A stretch of 64,000 bases of DNA from Anaerococcus urinomassiliensis (GCF_900128425.1 NZ_LT635781.1:126815-190814), one strand, 5' to 3'. Positions 24,433 to 34,503 are shown, counted from the first letter of the stretch. Notes: generated from the sequence alone by a model not told the origin. Numbers and translations are program-made.

Positions 24433-25108
24433 TATTAAGAATTTAACTATGGTTTATAGTGGCAGGGCAGTTCTTGATAATGTAAACCTAAGCCTAGATC
24501 AAGGACAAATTGTTGGGCTTTTGGGAGAAAATGGTTCTGGGAAAACCACTCTTATTAGAATATTAGCAGGTCTTGAGAGAAATTACCAAGGCTTAGTAAG
24601 TATTTGTGGCAATATGCCAGGTAGACTTACAAATGACATAGTTGCCTATCAGCCAGACCACTTACCTTTGGATGAGAATTTAAAAATAGAAGAAGTTTGT
24701 AGTATATATAGTATTTTTTATGAGGACTTTGATCTTAATAAATTTTATAAGCTTTTGAACAGCTTTGAAATTTCAAAAGAATTAAAGATTAAGGAATGTT
24801 CTAAGGGGATGAAAGAAAAGATTCAGATTGCCCTTACTTTATCTAGGAAAGCAAAAATTTATATCCTTGATGAACCTATGAGTGGTATAGATCCAAAGTC
24901 TAGAAAAATAGTTTTAAATACAATAATAGATAATTTTGATTACGAAGGTCTTATGATTATATCAACCCACCTTGTCCTTGAAGTTGAAAAAGTTTTGGAT
25001 AGAGCTTTATTTTTGGATAATGGCAAGCTTATGGTAAATGAAAGTGTCGATGATATAAGAGAAAACCATCATATGGGTGTGGAAGAATACTTTACGGAGG
25101 TCTTATAA
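24425..25108 (+). CDS. ABC transporter ATP-binding protein (YtrB-like)
   Basis: This 227-aa ATPase has Walker A LGENGSGKTT, the signature variant CSKGMKEKIQIAL, Walker B IYILDEPMSGID and the H-loop STHLV. It sits between the GntR regulator and a six-helix permease, overlapping the first by 8 nt and the second by 1 nt. Likely an exporter induced by envelope stress; the substrate is unknown. Confidence 0.9.
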   Translation: MIDIKNLTMVYSGRAVLDNVNLSLDQGQIVGLLGENGSGKTTLIRILAGLERNYQGLVSICGNMPGRLTNDIVAYQPDHLPLDENLKIEEVCSIYSIFYEDFDLNKFYKLLNSFEISKELKIKECSKGMKEKIQIALTLSRKAKIYILDEPMSGIDPKSRKIVLNTIIDNFDYEGLMIISTHLVLEVEKVLDRALFLDNGKLMVNESVDDIRENHHMGVEEYFTEVL

Positions 25109-25908
25109 TGGGAAAATTATTAGGAAGAATTTTTAAGGAAGATATCAAGTCTACTATTTTATGGCTAATTTTGCCCCTTGTCCTTGCGTTAGTTTTTGCT
25201 AGTCTTTTGAAAGTATTTGGTGAAAATCCCTTGGTCATGATCGGCATGGGTCTTACTATGGCGTTTGTAGTTATAGGTCCATTTGTGGCCTTAGTATCTG
25301 TAGCTATTAATGACTATGATAGGTTTTATGGCAAGTATTCATCATTTTATTCAGCCATACCGATAGAGACTGGTTCAATATTAGGCGCAAGATTTATTAA
25401 CTATATACTTATGACTATAATAGCAAGCCTCTTTGCTTTTGCTTACTTTATGGTTTTTGTAAATCTAGCTAACGGTCAAGCTATTTATATATCGGATATT
25501 TTTGAACCTTTTAAGCGTCTTCTGTCTGAAATAGGAGTAGCAAACTTGGCATCAATAGTTTTATACATGATTATAATGCTAGTTACAAATATTATTGAGG
25601 TGATATTTGCCATAACAGCAGGATCTTCTAGAATATTTGGTAGACCATCTAAGCTAAAAGTTGTCTTGGTATTTATGGCAGTATCTATTATCGTTGGCTT
25701 GATATTTGTATCAATTCAAGCAAATTCAGCCGTAGTTTATGAAAATTCCCTCTATATAGATAATAATTTGTCCAATATTGCAAATGCAGAAGTCCATAGC
25801 AAGGGCTACCAAATAACTATAGCACCTATAGCATATAATTTAATAATAGATTTGCTCTTAGTTGCTGGCACTTATTACCTACACGACAAAAAACTTTCAG
25901 TAGCATAA
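25108..25908 (+). CDS. ABC-2 type permease
   Basis: This 266-aa integral membrane protein has six hydrophobic segments (about residues 15-35, 42-68, 95-125, 150-175, 190-210 and 240-260). A loop after helix 4 carries the ITAGSSRIFGRPSKLK region. It is the partner of the preceding ATPase by overlap and size. No substrate-specific motif is recognised. Confidence 0.8.
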   Translation: MGKLLGRIFKEDIKSTILWLILPLVLALVFASLLKVFGENPLVMIGMGLTMAFVVIGPFVALVSVAINDYDRFYGKYSSFYSAIPIETGSILGARFINYILMTIIASLFAFAYFMVFVNLANGQAIYISDIFEPFKRLLSEIGVANLASIVLYMIIMLVTNIIEVIFAITAGSSRIFGRPSKLKVVLVFMAVSIIVGLIFVSIQANSAVVYENSLYIDNNLSNIANAEVHSKGYQITIAPIAYNLIIDLLLVAGTYYLHDKKLSVA

Positions 25909-25912
25909 ATTT

Positions 25913-25940
25913 GGGGTGTTTTATACACCTCTTTTTTATT
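25913..25940 (+). terminator. Intrinsic terminator of the GntR-ABC operon
   Basis: GGTGT/ACACC stem with adjoining G/C pairs and a TCTTTTTTA tail. Confidence 0.85.
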
Positions 25941-25966
25941 TACAAAATACCAATAAAGCGTATATT
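25939..25966 (+). promoter_or_regulatory. Promoter of the lipid kinase gene
   Basis: TTTACA (25939-25944), 16-bp spacer, TATATT (25961-25966), 31 bp before the ATG at 25997. Confidence 0.55.
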
Positions 25967-25996
25967 TTACTTAAATAAACTATATAAGGAGGGCTT

Positions 25997-26902
25997 ATGA
26001 AAACTGCCCTATTTATCTACAATCCAAACAGTGGTCAGAGAATCATAAATGAACAATTACCTTGGATTATAGACTATCTAAGTGAAAAAGAATATTTAAC
26101 AAGCATATATGCAACCCAAGCTCCAAGAGATGCTAGTAAGATAATTAGCAAATATGGAGAGAATTTTGAAGAAATTATTGTGGCAGGCGGCGATGGAACT
26201 CTTGATGAAGCAATAGCAGCGGTGTCAAAGGCTGAAATTGACCCCCTTATTTCCTATATTCCTACTGGATCTACAAATGACTTCTCAAAGTCCTTAAAAA
26301 TCCCGACAGATATAGAAAAAGCTGTAAAACTAGCCAGTCGTGGATATCAAAAAAGAATCGATATTGGTCAAATCGATGACAAGTTTTTTGTCTATGTTGC
26401 TGCCTTTGGCTCTATATCAGACGTTTCTTTCGATACTGATCAAGATGCTAAGAATATTTTTGGCAGAAGTGCCTATATCATTGAAGGTTTAAAGAAGGCT
26501 TTACCTCTATCTAACATGACAAGTTATAAAATGGATGTGTTGGTAGATGATGAAAATATAAATGGTGATTTCATCCACTTTATGGTAACAAATTCTGTAT
26601 CTGTGGGAGGGTTTGAAGGGATAACTGGCGATAATGTATCCTTATCCGATGGAGTTTTTGAACTAACAATGGTTCGCCGTCCTCAATCATTAGTAGATGT
26701 AAATAAAATAATATCAGGCCTTACCAACAGAGAAGAAAACGATATGTTAATCTTCCGCCAAGGCTCACATTTTGAAGTTAAGACTGACCAAAAAGTATCC
26801 TGGTCCCTAGATGGTGAATATGGTGGCACAACTACTTTTGCCCAAATAGATGCACTTAAAGAAAAAGTTAGGATGAGAACGGGTATTAGAGATAAGCAAT
26901 AA
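25997..26902 (+). CDS. Diacylglycerol/lipid kinase family protein
   Basis: This 301-aa protein is of the DgkB/YegS type. The ATP loop region is FIYNPNSGQR, the key motif GGDGTLDEAI, then PTGSTNDFSKSL, and the C-terminal domain ends in SLDGEYGG. It phosphorylates diacylglycerol to phosphatidic acid, recycling lipid left by lipoteichoic acid synthesis, or acts on a related lipid. It is monocistronic with AAGGAGG before the ATG. Confidence 0.88.
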   Translation: MKTALFIYNPNSGQRIINEQLPWIIDYLSEKEYLTSIYATQAPRDASKIISKYGENFEEIIVAGGDGTLDEAIAAVSKAEIDPLISYIPTGSTNDFSKSLKIPTDIEKAVKLASRGYQKRIDIGQIDDKFFVYVAAFGSISDVSFDTDQDAKNIFGRSAYIIEGLKKALPLSNMTSYKMDVLVDDENINGDFIHFMVTNSVSVGGFEGITGDNVSLSDGVFELTMVRRPQSLVDVNKIISGLTNREENDMLIFRQGSHFEVKTDQKVSWSLDGEYGGTTTFAQIDALKEKVRMRTGIRDKQ

Positions 26903-26936
26903 AATATTTGTATTTTATAGCATATAACATTTATGT

Positions 26937-26965
26937 TTTACTAGTTTCTCAGGATTTGATATAAT
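26937..26965 (+). promoter_or_regulatory. Promoter of the carD operon
   Basis: TTTACT (26937-26942), 17-bp spacer, and an extended -10 TGA-TATAAT (26960-26965), with AGGAGG before the ATG at 26991. Confidence 0.75.
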
Positions 26966-26990
26966 ATTAATGAGAACCTAGGAGGTAAAA

Positions 26991-27470
26991 ATGTTTAAAA
27001 TAGGCGATAAAATCGTATACCCTAACCACGGTGCTGGGGTAATAGATTCTATTGAGAAAAAAGAGTTTTTGGGAGAAGAAAAGGAATACTTTATCCTAAA
27101 AATGCCAATTGGTTCCATGGATATTTCAATCCCGATTTCAAATATAGACAAAATGAATGTCAGAGATGTTATTGATAAGGAATCAGGTGATGAAGTTCTA
27201 AGGATTTTGGATGATGACCCAACACCTATGCCTGACAATTGGAATGTCAGATATAGAGAAAATCAAGAAGTTATAAAGACTGGTGATATATTTAAAATCG
27301 CAGAAATGGTAAGAAACCTTGCGATTTTGGATAAGGAAAAAGGCCTATCTACCACAGAAAAAAAGTTATTAAATAGAGCAAGAAGAATAATGGCCAGCGA
27401 ACTAGTAATGGCAGGTTCTCTAGAAAAAGAAAAAGCAGAAGAGATGATTGATGAGTCAATCGGTCTATAA
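26991..27470 (+). CDS. carD: CarD family transcriptional regulator
   Basis: This 159-aa protein has the RNA-polymerase interaction domain at its N-terminus (GDKIVYPNHGAGVIDSIEKKE, Tudor-like, about residues 1-60) and a helical DNA-binding C-terminus containing LSTTEKKLLNRARRIMASEL. CarD-type factors bind the RNAP beta subunit and stabilise open complexes, particularly at rRNA promoters. It is first in a conserved Firmicute gene order: carD, yacL, ispD, ispF. Confidence 0.92.
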   Translation: MFKIGDKIVYPNHGAGVIDSIEKKEFLGEEKEYFILKMPIGSMDISIPISNIDKMNVRDVIDKESGDEVLRILDDDPTPMPDNWNVRYRENQEVIKTGDIFKIAEMVRNLAILDKEKGLSTTEKKLLNRARRIMASELVMAGSLEKEKAEEMIDESIGL

Positions 27471-27488
27471 AAATCATAAGGAGCATGG

Positions 27489-28589
27489 ATGAAGCGAATA
27501 TTTCAATTAGTTGTGACACTAATTGGAGCCGTGCTTGGTATTGTGATACTAAATGTAGTAAATGCCGCAAGTTTGTGGATGGAAACAAGCGGCATTATCT
27601 TTATTGTCGCAAATTTCCTAGCAGGTCTAATAGGTGGAATAATTTTTTATTTAATTTCAAAGTCGCTTGCAGGTAAGTTTATAGAAAACTTTTCCCATAT
27701 TGAAGGGCAAATTAGTGAAATACCGGCAAGCAAGTTGATAGTTGGAACTATAGGAGCAATAATAGGAATTCTTGTTGCAACTCTAATATCAAGACCTTTA
27801 ACCAGCCTACAATTACCATATGGAGGCAATTCAATTTTTGTGCTATTATCTATTTTATTATATATCGGTTTAGGTTACTTGGGATGGAGAGTTTCTACAA
27901 AAAATTCTGACGATTTTTATAATCTATTCAAGGGCATAAAAGAAAACAAGGAAAGCAGATCTTCTTTTAGGCACGATAAGAATAAAAATCTTGCAAGTCC
28001 AAAGATTCTAGACACATCAGTAATAATAGATGGAAGAATAGTAGATATATTGGAGACAGACTTTATAGAGGGAGACCTCATAATATCAGAGTTTGTCCTA
28101 GAAGAATTACAACATATTGCTGATAGCCCGGATGATTTAAAAAGAGAGCGTGGGCGCAGAGGCTTAGACATAGTAAATAATATCAAAAACAACAACAAAA
28201 CCAACCTAGTAATTGTCGATACTGACTACCCTGACATTAAAGAAGTGGATAGCAAGTTATTAAAGCTAGCTGTTGATATGAACGGCAAAGTTTTTACCAA
28301 TGACTACAATTTAAACAAGGTGGCTGATGTTCAAGGAATACCAGTATTAAATATAAATGACCTATCAAATGCCTTAAAACCAATAGTAATTCCTGGCGAA
28401 TCTATGGAAATAGAAGTAATAAAACTTGGGAAGGGCAGAAATCAAGGCGTTGGTTATCTAGAAGATGGTACTATGGTTGTAGTTGAGGATGGGGATAAGT
28501 ATCTTGATCAAACAATTCGAGCAACTGTAACAAGTGTTTTGCAGACATCTGCAGGTCGTATGATTTTTGTTAGAAGTGAAGAGGATTAA
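27489..28589 (+). CDS. yacL: PIN/TRAM domain membrane protein (YacL-like)
   Basis: This 366-aa protein has four transmembrane segments (residues 5-115), a PIN nuclease-like domain beginning DTSVIIDGRIVDIL with the acidic residues (also EFVLEEL and FTNDYNLNKVADVQGI), and a C-terminal TRAM domain (about 295-360). It matches YacL-family membrane PIN proteins, probably RNA-acting. AAGGAG precedes ATG 27489. The next gene begins right after its stop. Confidence 0.9.
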   Translation: MKRIFQLVVTLIGAVLGIVILNVVNAASLWMETSGIIFIVANFLAGLIGGIIFYLISKSLAGKFIENFSHIEGQISEIPASKLIVGTIGAIIGILVATLISRPLTSLQLPYGGNSIFVLLSILLYIGLGYLGWRVSTKNSDDFYNLFKGIKENKESRSSFRHDKNKNLASPKILDTSVIIDGRIVDILETDFIEGDLIISEFVLEELQHIADSPDDLKRERGRRGLDIVNNIKNNNKTNLVIVDTDYPDIKEVDSKLLKLAVDMNGKVFTNDYNLNKVADVQGIPVLNINDLSNALKPIVIPGESMEIEVIKLGKGRNQGVGYLEDGTMVVVEDGDKYLDQTIRATVTSVLQTSAGRMIFVRSEED

Positions 28590-29291
28590 ATGTTAGATAG
28601 TAAGTTTATCTCAGCTGTCATAACAGCTGCAGGTTCTGGCAGACGAATGAATAGTCAGATTAACAAGCCTTTTTTAAATATTAGGGGCAAAAAAGTTATT
28701 GAATTAACCCTTGATACACTCACCAAGATAGATGTTTTTGATGAAATTATCCTTGTCATTAGAAAAGATGATGAGGATGAGATAAAAAAAATTATAAAGG
28801 GCTATGCTAGAGAAATAAAGTATGTTTATGGCTCTAGCACTAGAGAACTTTCAACCTTTGAAGGGCTTAAAGCCTTAAATAGCAAATGTGAACTGGTCTT
28901 AACCCATGATGGGGTAAGGCCTTTTGCAAGTAGAGAACTTTTTTATAGGGTGCTTGAAGATTTGAAGTCTTACAAGGCTGTAATAAGTGCAACAAAAACA
29001 AAGGATACTATAAAAATCGTAGATGAGGATATGGTTGTTGATTTCACACCAAATAGAGACTATGTTTATAATATTCAAACTCCCCAAGCCTTTGATAAAA
29101 ATATTCTTTTTTCTATGTATGAAAAATATGTGAAAAGCGAATTTAAAATCACAGATGACAGCCAGCTTTTTGAATTTTTCCATAGGGATATTCCTGTAAA
29201 AATTGTTAGCGGGGAATATTCCAACATTAAAATCACAACAAGAGAAGATATACTATTTGCAGAAGCCTATTTAGCAGAAAAAAGGATTTGA
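28590..29291 (+). CDS. ispD: 2-C-methyl-D-erythritol 4-phosphate cytidylyltransferase
   Basis: This 233-aa enzyme couples CTP to MEP in the non-mevalonate isoprenoid pathway. The nucleotide-binding signature VITAAGSGRRMNSQINKPF, the THDGVRPF motif and the NIQTPQAF segment match IspD. It starts immediately after the yacL stop codon with no gap and is followed by ispF after 7 bp. Confidence 0.94.
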   Translation: MLDSKFISAVITAAGSGRRMNSQINKPFLNIRGKKVIELTLDTLTKIDVFDEIILVIRKDDEDEIKKIIKGYAREIKYVYGSSTRELSTFEGLKALNSKCELVLTHDGVRPFASRELFYRVLEDLKSYKAVISATKTKDTIKIVDEDMVVDFTPNRDYVYNIQTPQAFDKNILFSMYEKYVKSEFKITDDSQLFEFFHRDIPVKIVSGEYSNIKITTREDILFAEAYLAEKRI

Positions 29292-29298
29292 GGATATA

Positions 29299-29772
29299 AT
29301 GAGAATAGGAATAGGATATGACGTCCACAAACTAGTCGAGGATAGAAAATTGATTCTTGGCGGGGTGGAATTTGATTATGAATTGGGGCTTTTGGGCCAT
29401 TCTGATGCGGATGTTCTGACACATGCCATAATGGATGCGATTTTGGGCGCCTTGGCAGAAACTGACATTGGAAAATTATTCCCTGACACTGATCCTAAGT
29501 ATAAGGATATATCGTCCTTAATCTTACTAGATGATGTGGTCAAATTAATGGATGATAAGGGTTATAAAATCGGTAATATAGATACAGTAGTGATATGCGA
29601 ATTACCAAAAATCAGTCCCAAAAGAGAAGAGATTAGAAAAGTAATAGCTACTCACCTTAAAACTGACATAGAAAATGTGTCAATCAAAGCCTCCACAAGC
29701 GAGGGACTAGGCTTTACTGGAAAAGCTTTAGGAATAGAGGCCAGGGCAGTAGTAATCTTGGAGGAAAAATAA
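29299..29772 (+). CDS. ispF: 2-C-methyl-D-erythritol 2,4-cyclodiphosphate synthase
   Basis: This 157-aa enzyme has the metal-binding [38 protein letters not shown] and the C-terminal [19 protein letters not shown]. It forms the cyclic diphosphate of the MEP pathway as a trimer. It overlaps the metK start by one base. Confidence 0.95.
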   Translation: MRIGIGYDVHKLVEDRKLILGGVEFDYELGLLGHSDADVLTHAIMDAILGALAETDIGKLFPDTDPKYKDISSLILLDDVVKLMDDKGYKIGNIDTVVICELPKISPKREEIRKVIATHLKTDIENVSIKASTSEGLGFTGKALGIEARAVVILEEK

Positions 29773-30941
29773 TGAGAAAATTAATAACAAGTGAATCAGT
29801 AACAGAAGGACATCCAGACAAGGTCTGCGATAGGATTTCTGATGCTATCTTAGATGAATGTTTAAGACAAGATAAAGACTCAAGAGTTGCTGTAGAAACA
29901 GTAACTTCAACCGGTTTAGTTTTAGTTGTTGGAGAAATTTCAACTAAAGCTTATGCTCCTATTGAGCAAATAGCAAGGGATACTATAAAAGAAATTGGCT
30001 ATAACGATCCAAAAGTTGGCTTTGATTACTCAAATGTTGCTGTACTAACATCACTAATCGAACAATCAGCAGACATAGCTCAAGGAGTAAACCAAGCTCA
30101 AGAATATAATTCTACAAGTGAAAAATATGACAAAATTGGTGCTGGAGACCAAGGAATTATCTTTGGATACGCAGACAATGAAACCGATTCATATTTGCCA
30201 GTATCTATAGACTATGCTCATAAGCTTGCTCAAAGACTAGCAGAAGTTAGAAAAGATGGGACCCTAGCTTACCTTAGACCAGATGGCAAGAGCCAAGTAA
30301 CTGTAGAATATGATGATGACAAGTTGGTAAGGATTGATAGCATTGTAATATCAGCCCAACACACAGAGGATGTTAGCCTTGAAAAAATCCGTGAAGATAT
30401 CATAAACGAAGTCATCAAAAAGGTAATTGACGAGAGCTTGATTGATGAAAACACCAAAATTTATGTAAATCCAACAGGAAAATTTGTCATAGGTGGACCA
30501 AAGGGAGACAGTGGTCTTACAGGTAGAAAGATCATCGTAGATGCCTACGGTGGATATTCTAAATCAGGTGGAGGAGCATTCTCAGGTAAAGACCCTACAA
30601 AGGTAGACAGATCAGCTGCCTATATGGCAAGATATGCTGCAAAAAACATGGTAGCAGCTGGCCTTGCAGCTAAGCTAGAAATAGGCATTTCCTATGCCAT
30701 AGGCCTTGCTCACCCACTATCAATATACGTAGATAGTTTTGGAACAGGCAAATACGATGATGAGAAACTACTTGAAATCGTAAAGGAAAACTTTGACTTT
30801 AGACCACAAGCTATAATTGATTACCTAGACCTACAAAGACCAATTTACAAACAAACATCATCATATGGTCACTTTGGCAGAGACAATGACGACTTTACAT
30901 GGGAAAAATTGGATAAAGTAGAAAAACTTAAAAATTACTAG
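29772..30941 (+). CDS. metK: S-adenosylmethionine synthetase
   Basis: This 389-aa enzyme makes AdoMet from methionine and ATP. Signatures are [23 protein letters not shown] start ([12 protein letters not shown]), [12 protein letters not shown] and [19 protein letters not shown]. Full length. No SAM riboswitch or S-box precedes it; it is read from the carD operon. Confidence 0.96.
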   Translation: MRKLITSESVTEGHPDKVCDRISDAILDECLRQDKDSRVAVETVTSTGLVLVVGEISTKAYAPIEQIARDTIKEIGYNDPKVGFDYSNVAVLTSLIEQSADIAQGVNQAQEYNSTSEKYDKIGAGDQGIIFGYADNETDSYLPVSIDYAHKLAQRLAEVRKDGTLAYLRPDGKSQVTVEYDDDKLVRIDSIVISAQHTEDVSLEKIREDIINEVIKKVIDESLIDENTKIYVNPTGKFVIGGPKGDSGLTGRKIIVDAYGGYSKSGGGAFSGKDPTKVDRSAAYMARYAAKNMVAAGLAAKLEIGISYAIGLAHPLSIYVDSFGTGKYDDEKLLEIVKENFDFRPQAIIDYLDLQRPIYKQTSSYGHFGRDNDDFTWEKLDKVEKLKNY

Positions 30942-30949
30942 GAGAGATA

Positions 30950-31999
30950 ATGGCAAGATTTAGAAGAAGTGTGGCTATAGACCTGGGTAGCTCAGAAGTA
31001 TTGGTATATATTAACAACAAGGGTCTGGTCCTAGAAGAACCGTCAGTTATTGCCATTGATGTACTAACAGATGAGATACTTGCAGTTGGAGAAGAAGCTA
31101 AAAAATTAGTAGGTAGAACTCCTGGAAATATAAAGGCCATAAAACCTATGAAAGATGGAGTTATAGCAGACTTTCCATCTACAGAAAAAATGCTAAAATA
31201 TTTTCTAGATAAGACTATTACAAAGGCCCTCATAAAACCTGATGTCCTAATTTGCGTGCCATCAAGATCAACTCAAGTAGAAAGAAGGGCAGTCCTTCAA
31301 GCAAGCGAAAATGCTGGAGCCCATAGGACTTATCTTATAGAAGAACCTCTTGCTGCAGCTATTGGAGCTGGGGTTGACATAACAGAAGCTAGTGGAGACT
31401 TGGTAATAGACATTGGTGGAGGAACTACTGACATAGCAGTGATTTCTGCTGGAGCAATCATAGTAAGTAAATCCATACCGGTAGCAGGGATAACTTTCGA
31501 TGAGGCTATAAAAGATTTCATCAGAAAAAGATATGGTCTGTTAATTGGAGATAACAAGGCAGAAGAGATCAAAATAAAGGCAAATAGCCTAAAAGACAAT
31601 CAAACTATAGAAGTATCTGGTAGACAGATTAACGATGGATTGCCAAATAAAATTATCATAACCCTTGGCGAAATCCATCAAGCCCTAAAAGCTTCTGTGG
31701 ATTTGATCGTAGATGGGGTAAAAAGTGTATTAGAGCTAACCCCTCCTGAACTAGCAAGTGATATTTATGAGAAAAATATAATACTCACTGGTGGAGGAGC
31801 CTATACACTAGGATTAAGAGATAGGCTAAGCGAAAAGTTCCAAGTTGAAGTCATAATAGCAGAAGATGCTCAAAAGTGCGTAATAAATGGGACTGGCAAG
31901 GCCTTAGGATGGCTTGATGAAGTAGACAAGGGACTTGATGATAGTAGAAAAGCAAAGCAAAAAGAACTTGAAAATAAGGAAAAACTAAGGAGACGATGA
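30950..31999 (+). CDS. mreB: MreB/Mbl-family actin-like protein
   Basis: This 349-aa protein shows the actin-fold motifs: [11 protein letters not shown] (phosphate 1), [25 protein letters not shown] (phosphate 2) and [11 protein letters not shown] (adenosine). It polymerises under the membrane and positions wall synthesis. No mreC, mreD or rodA is next to it. If the host is a coccus, as the 16S suggests, an MreB homologue is worth noting. A charged C-terminal tail ([18 protein letters not shown]) extends beyond the usual end. Confidence 0.9.
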   Translation: MARFRRSVAIDLGSSEVLVYINNKGLVLEEPSVIAIDVLTDEILAVGEEAKKLVGRTPGNIKAIKPMKDGVIADFPSTEKMLKYFLDKTITKALIKPDVLICVPSRSTQVERRAVLQASENAGAHRTYLIEEPLAAAIGAGVDITEASGDLVIDIGGGTTDIAVISAGAIIVSKSIPVAGITFDEAIKDFIRKRYGLLIGDNKAEEIKIKANSLKDNQTIEVSGRQINDGLPNKIIITLGEIHQALKASVDLIVDGVKSVLELTPPELASDIYEKNIILTGGGAYTLGLRDRLSEKFQVEVIIAEDAQKCVINGTGKALGWLDEVDKGLDDSRKAKQKELENKEKLRRR

Positions 32000-32688
32000 T
32001 GACAAAAAAATTAGTAATGGTAAGACATGGCCAAAGTGAGTGGAACCTTGCAAACAAATTCACAGGCTGGGTAGATGTTGACCTATCAGAACAAGGAACA
32101 AAAGAAGCCATAGAAGCTGGTAAAAAAATCAAAGAAGCAGGCATAGTATTTGACCATGCTCACACATCTATACTTAAGCGTGCCATCAAAACTTGTAACT
32201 ATGTCCTAGAATACAGCGAACAATTATTTGTTCCAGTAGAAAAATCTTGGAGATTAAACGAACGTCATTACGGTGCCCTACAAGGACTAAACAAGGCAGA
32301 AACAGCTGAAAAATACGGTGACGAACAAGTTCACATTTGGAGAAGATCTTACGATACACTTCCACCAGAACTATCTGAAGAAGATCAAGAAAAACAATTA
32401 AATATGAGACAGTTCAAGAATCTTCCAAAAGATGTAATACCAACAGCTGAAAATCTAAAAGTAACACTAGATAGAGCCCTACCATATTTCTTCGACCACA
32501 TAGCTCCACAACTACTAAAAGATGAAACAATCCTAGTAGCTGCTCACGGAAACTCTCTAAGAGCTTTGGCAAAACACATCGAATCAATCTCAGATGAAGA
32601 TATCATGGACCTAGAAATCCCAACAGGTCAACCATTAGTATACGAACTAGATGACGACCTAAAAATGGTAAATAAATATTATCTATAA
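31999..32688 (+). CDS. gpmA: 2,3-bisphosphoglycerate-dependent phosphoglycerate mutase
   Basis: This enzyme of about 229 aa has the phosphohistidine motif [27 protein letters not shown] and the second histidine in [11 protein letters not shown]. It interconverts 3- and 2-phosphoglycerate in glycolysis. The ATG at 31999 is six bases after AAGGAG, better than ATG 31996. It overlaps the mreB stop and closes the carD operon. Confidence 0.94.
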   Translation: MTKKLVMVRHGQSEWNLANKFTGWVDVDLSEQGTKEAIEAGKKIKEAGIVFDHAHTSILKRAIKTCNYVLEYSEQLFVPVEKSWRLNERHYGALQGLNKAETAEKYGDEQVHIWRRSYDTLPPELSEEDQEKQLNMRQFKNLPKDVIPTAENLKVTLDRALPYFFDHIAPQLLKDETILVAAHGNSLRALAKHIESISDEDIMDLEIPTGQPLVYELDDDLKMVNKYYL

Positions 32689-32696
32689 AAATTATT

Positions 32697-32723
32697 AGAC
32701 TTGCTTAGGCAGGTCTTTTTTTT
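32697..32723 (+). terminator. Intrinsic terminator of the carD-gpmA operon
   Basis: AGACTTGC/GCAGGTCT (one G-T pair) with a TTAG loop and eight Ts. Confidence 0.92.
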
Positions 32724-32788
32724 GTATAGGTATGTACAAGAATATTTCAATCATATTGCTTAATACAATAAATTTATATAAAAATATC

Positions 32789-32817
32789 TTTACAAAACTT
32801 CTTTTAAAATCTATAAT
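32789..32817 (+). promoter_or_regulatory. Promoter of the bacteriocin-regulator genes
   Basis: TTTACA (32789-32794), 17-bp spacer, TATAAT (32812-32817), and AAGGAG before ATG 32840. Confidence 0.75.
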
Positions 32818-32839
32818 ATTATATATAAAAGGAGTAAGT

Positions 32840-33496
32840 ATGAAAATAGCATCTGTTGAATATGAAAACGGTGTATCACAAATTTTGAATGCTCATTACG
32901 ATAAAAATCAAGTACTTGTTGATAAGTTTGATAAATTGGAAGATTTGGTTGACAGAGACCTAACAGGCTATGACCTAATCCTCGTAGATATGAGCCACAA
33001 CAAATGTCTACAAGTTATACATTATATAAAGCAAACGACAAATATACCGGTAATATACCTAACGGACAGACATAGCAACAATCCCTATGAACAAAAAATT
33101 GACGATAAGGATTTTGTTATTCATTCAAATACGAGAGAAGAATTTATCGATAGCGTCTTTAAAAAAGTACAAGAAATTAATGATACAAGCATTATAAATC
33201 TAGGTTTTTGTACTATGGAAGAAGACAATGGTATATTTAGGATTGGCAATGATATACTTGATTTGACTAAGTTTGAAATAGCTATCTGTGCATGTCTAAT
33301 TTCTAATATGGGTAAGATTCTATCCAAAGAAGAAATAGTAAAACTTATGGAAGAAAAGGATCTTAAAACTACAGAAAGATCTGTCAGAGAGCATATCAGA
33401 AAGATAAGATTAGAATTTAAAAAAGCTGACTTAAATCCAATTGAGACTGTAAATCGTAAGGGTTACAGGTGGATACTTGATTCTTGTACACCATAG
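32840..33496 (+). CDS. OmpR-type winged-helix regulator with receiver-like domain
   Basis: This protein of about 218 aa has an N-terminal receiver-like fold of about 110 residues (DLILVDMSHNKCLQVIHYIKQ, IPVIYLTDRH) and a C-terminal OmpR-type DNA-binding domain (LTKFEIAICACLISNMGKILSKEEIV to VNRKGYRWIL). The receiver keeps an Asp in LVDMS, but no histidine kinase is nearby. The ATG at 32840 is preferred over 32732 because AAGGAG and the promoter lie between them. It is followed after 12 bp by an XRE/TPR regulator; both precede the bacteriocin gene and probably control it. Confidence 0.8.
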   Translation: MKIASVEYENGVSQILNAHYDKNQVLVDKFDKLEDLVDRDLTGYDLILVDMSHNKCLQVIHYIKQTTNIPVIYLTDRHSNNPYEQKIDDKDFVIHSNTREEFIDSVFKKVQEINDTSIINLGFCTMEEDNGIFRIGNDILDLTKFEIAICACLISNMGKILSKEEIVKLMEEKDLKTTERSVREHIRKIRLEFKKADLNPIETVNRKGYRWILDSCTP

Positions 33497-33508
33497 ATGG
33501 GGTGAATA

Positions 33509-34405
33509 ATGGATTATAATTTAGCCTATATAGGTAATGAAATAAGGACTATAAGAAAAGAAAAAAAACTAACCCAAGAGGATCTGGCCTTTGCTGCTGA
33601 TTTATCAGTAGATACAATAAGGAGACTTGAAAGCGGAAAGGTAGATATAAAGCTTAGCTCCTTATTGTTAGTACTAGAAGAGCTAGGAATCGAATTTGAT
33701 GGAATATTTAACAACCTACAAGGTTCCATTTGGTCATCTATAAGTTATTATACAACTGAAATAGATTATTATATAAGTGAACTTGACTATGAAAAAGCAA
33801 AAATTACTTTAGAAGAATTCGAAAAGGTTGATAAGGATAGTCTACCTAGATTTTATCAAAAAAAGTGTATTCAATATTTTAAATTTTATCAATCCATAAT
33901 CTACAATCCCAAAAGGTCTAGTAAAGCTTTTATAAATGGTCTTAATGAGGCTATGAGTATATCTCATAAGGATTTTGATATTAAAAATTATAAGGAATAT
34001 AACTATACGAATTTCGAGTATAGGATTCTATCTGCTATGGCCTTTTATTTTAGGGAAATTGATGAAACAGATTTTAGTTATCATATATTGCATTTCATAC
34101 TAAAGAATATTAGTGAAAATAATTCTATCTATCCTAATATTTCATATAATACAGCAAGGTTCTATGCTTATGATAGAGATTTCGTAAATGCTAAAGACTT
34201 GAATGAAAAATCACTACATTCTTCAATTAGAAATAATAATATTCTAGGGTTAATTTATGCATATTATCAAAAAGGTGATATATTAATTAAACAAAGAGAT
34301 AGTGATGCAATGGTATATATAGGCATTTCATTAGATTTGTGCAGAGCATCAAAAAGATATAGCTTAGAAAATGCTTTAAAAAATTTGATCTATAAAAACT
34401 TTTAA
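33509..34405 (+). CDS. XRE regulator with TPR-like helical domain (RRNPP-like)
   Basis: This 298-aa protein has an N-terminal XRE helix-turn-helix (GNEIRTIRKEKKLTQEDLAF, SVDTIRRLESGKVDIKLSSLL) and a helical C-terminus of about 220 residues with tetratricopeptide-like spacing (SYNTARFYAYDRDFVNAKDL, LIYAYYQKGDILIKQRDSD). This is the architecture of Rgg/PlcR/ComR regulators that bind short peptide pheromones. No obvious pheromone gene is seen. GGGGTGA precedes the ATG. Location suggests control of the downstream bacteriocin gene. Peptide sensing is an inference from architecture. Confidence 0.78.
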   Translation: MDYNLAYIGNEIRTIRKEKKLTQEDLAFAADLSVDTIRRLESGKVDIKLSSLLLVLEELGIEFDGIFNNLQGSIWSSISYYTTEIDYYISELDYEKAKITLEEFEKVDKDSLPRFYQKKCIQYFKFYQSIIYNPKRSSKAFINGLNEAMSISHKDFDIKNYKEYNYTNFEYRILSAMAFYFREIDETDFSYHILHFILKNISENNSIYPNISYNTARFYAYDRDFVNAKDLNEKSLHSSIRNNNILGLIYAYYQKGDILIKQRDSDAMVYIGISLDLCRASKRYSLENALKNLIYKNF

Positions 34406-34432
34406 TAAGGCACTTAAGCCTTATTTTGTTCT
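34405..34432 (+). terminator. Intrinsic terminator after the XRE regulator
   Basis: ATAAGGC/GCCTTAT stem with ACTTAA loop and a T-rich tail, overlapping the stop codon. Confidence 0.85.
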
Positions 34433-34503
34433 TTACATATAAAAAAAGATATCTTTAAATTCATTAAGATTTTTAAATAATTATATTTAATTGAAATATC
34501 AAT

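Noticed and set aside
27485..27676. Short open frame starting at 27485
   Set aside because: It overlaps the start of the yacL-like gene in another frame and looks like cysteine-rich chance translation; yacL has the better ribosome-binding site and conserved motifs.
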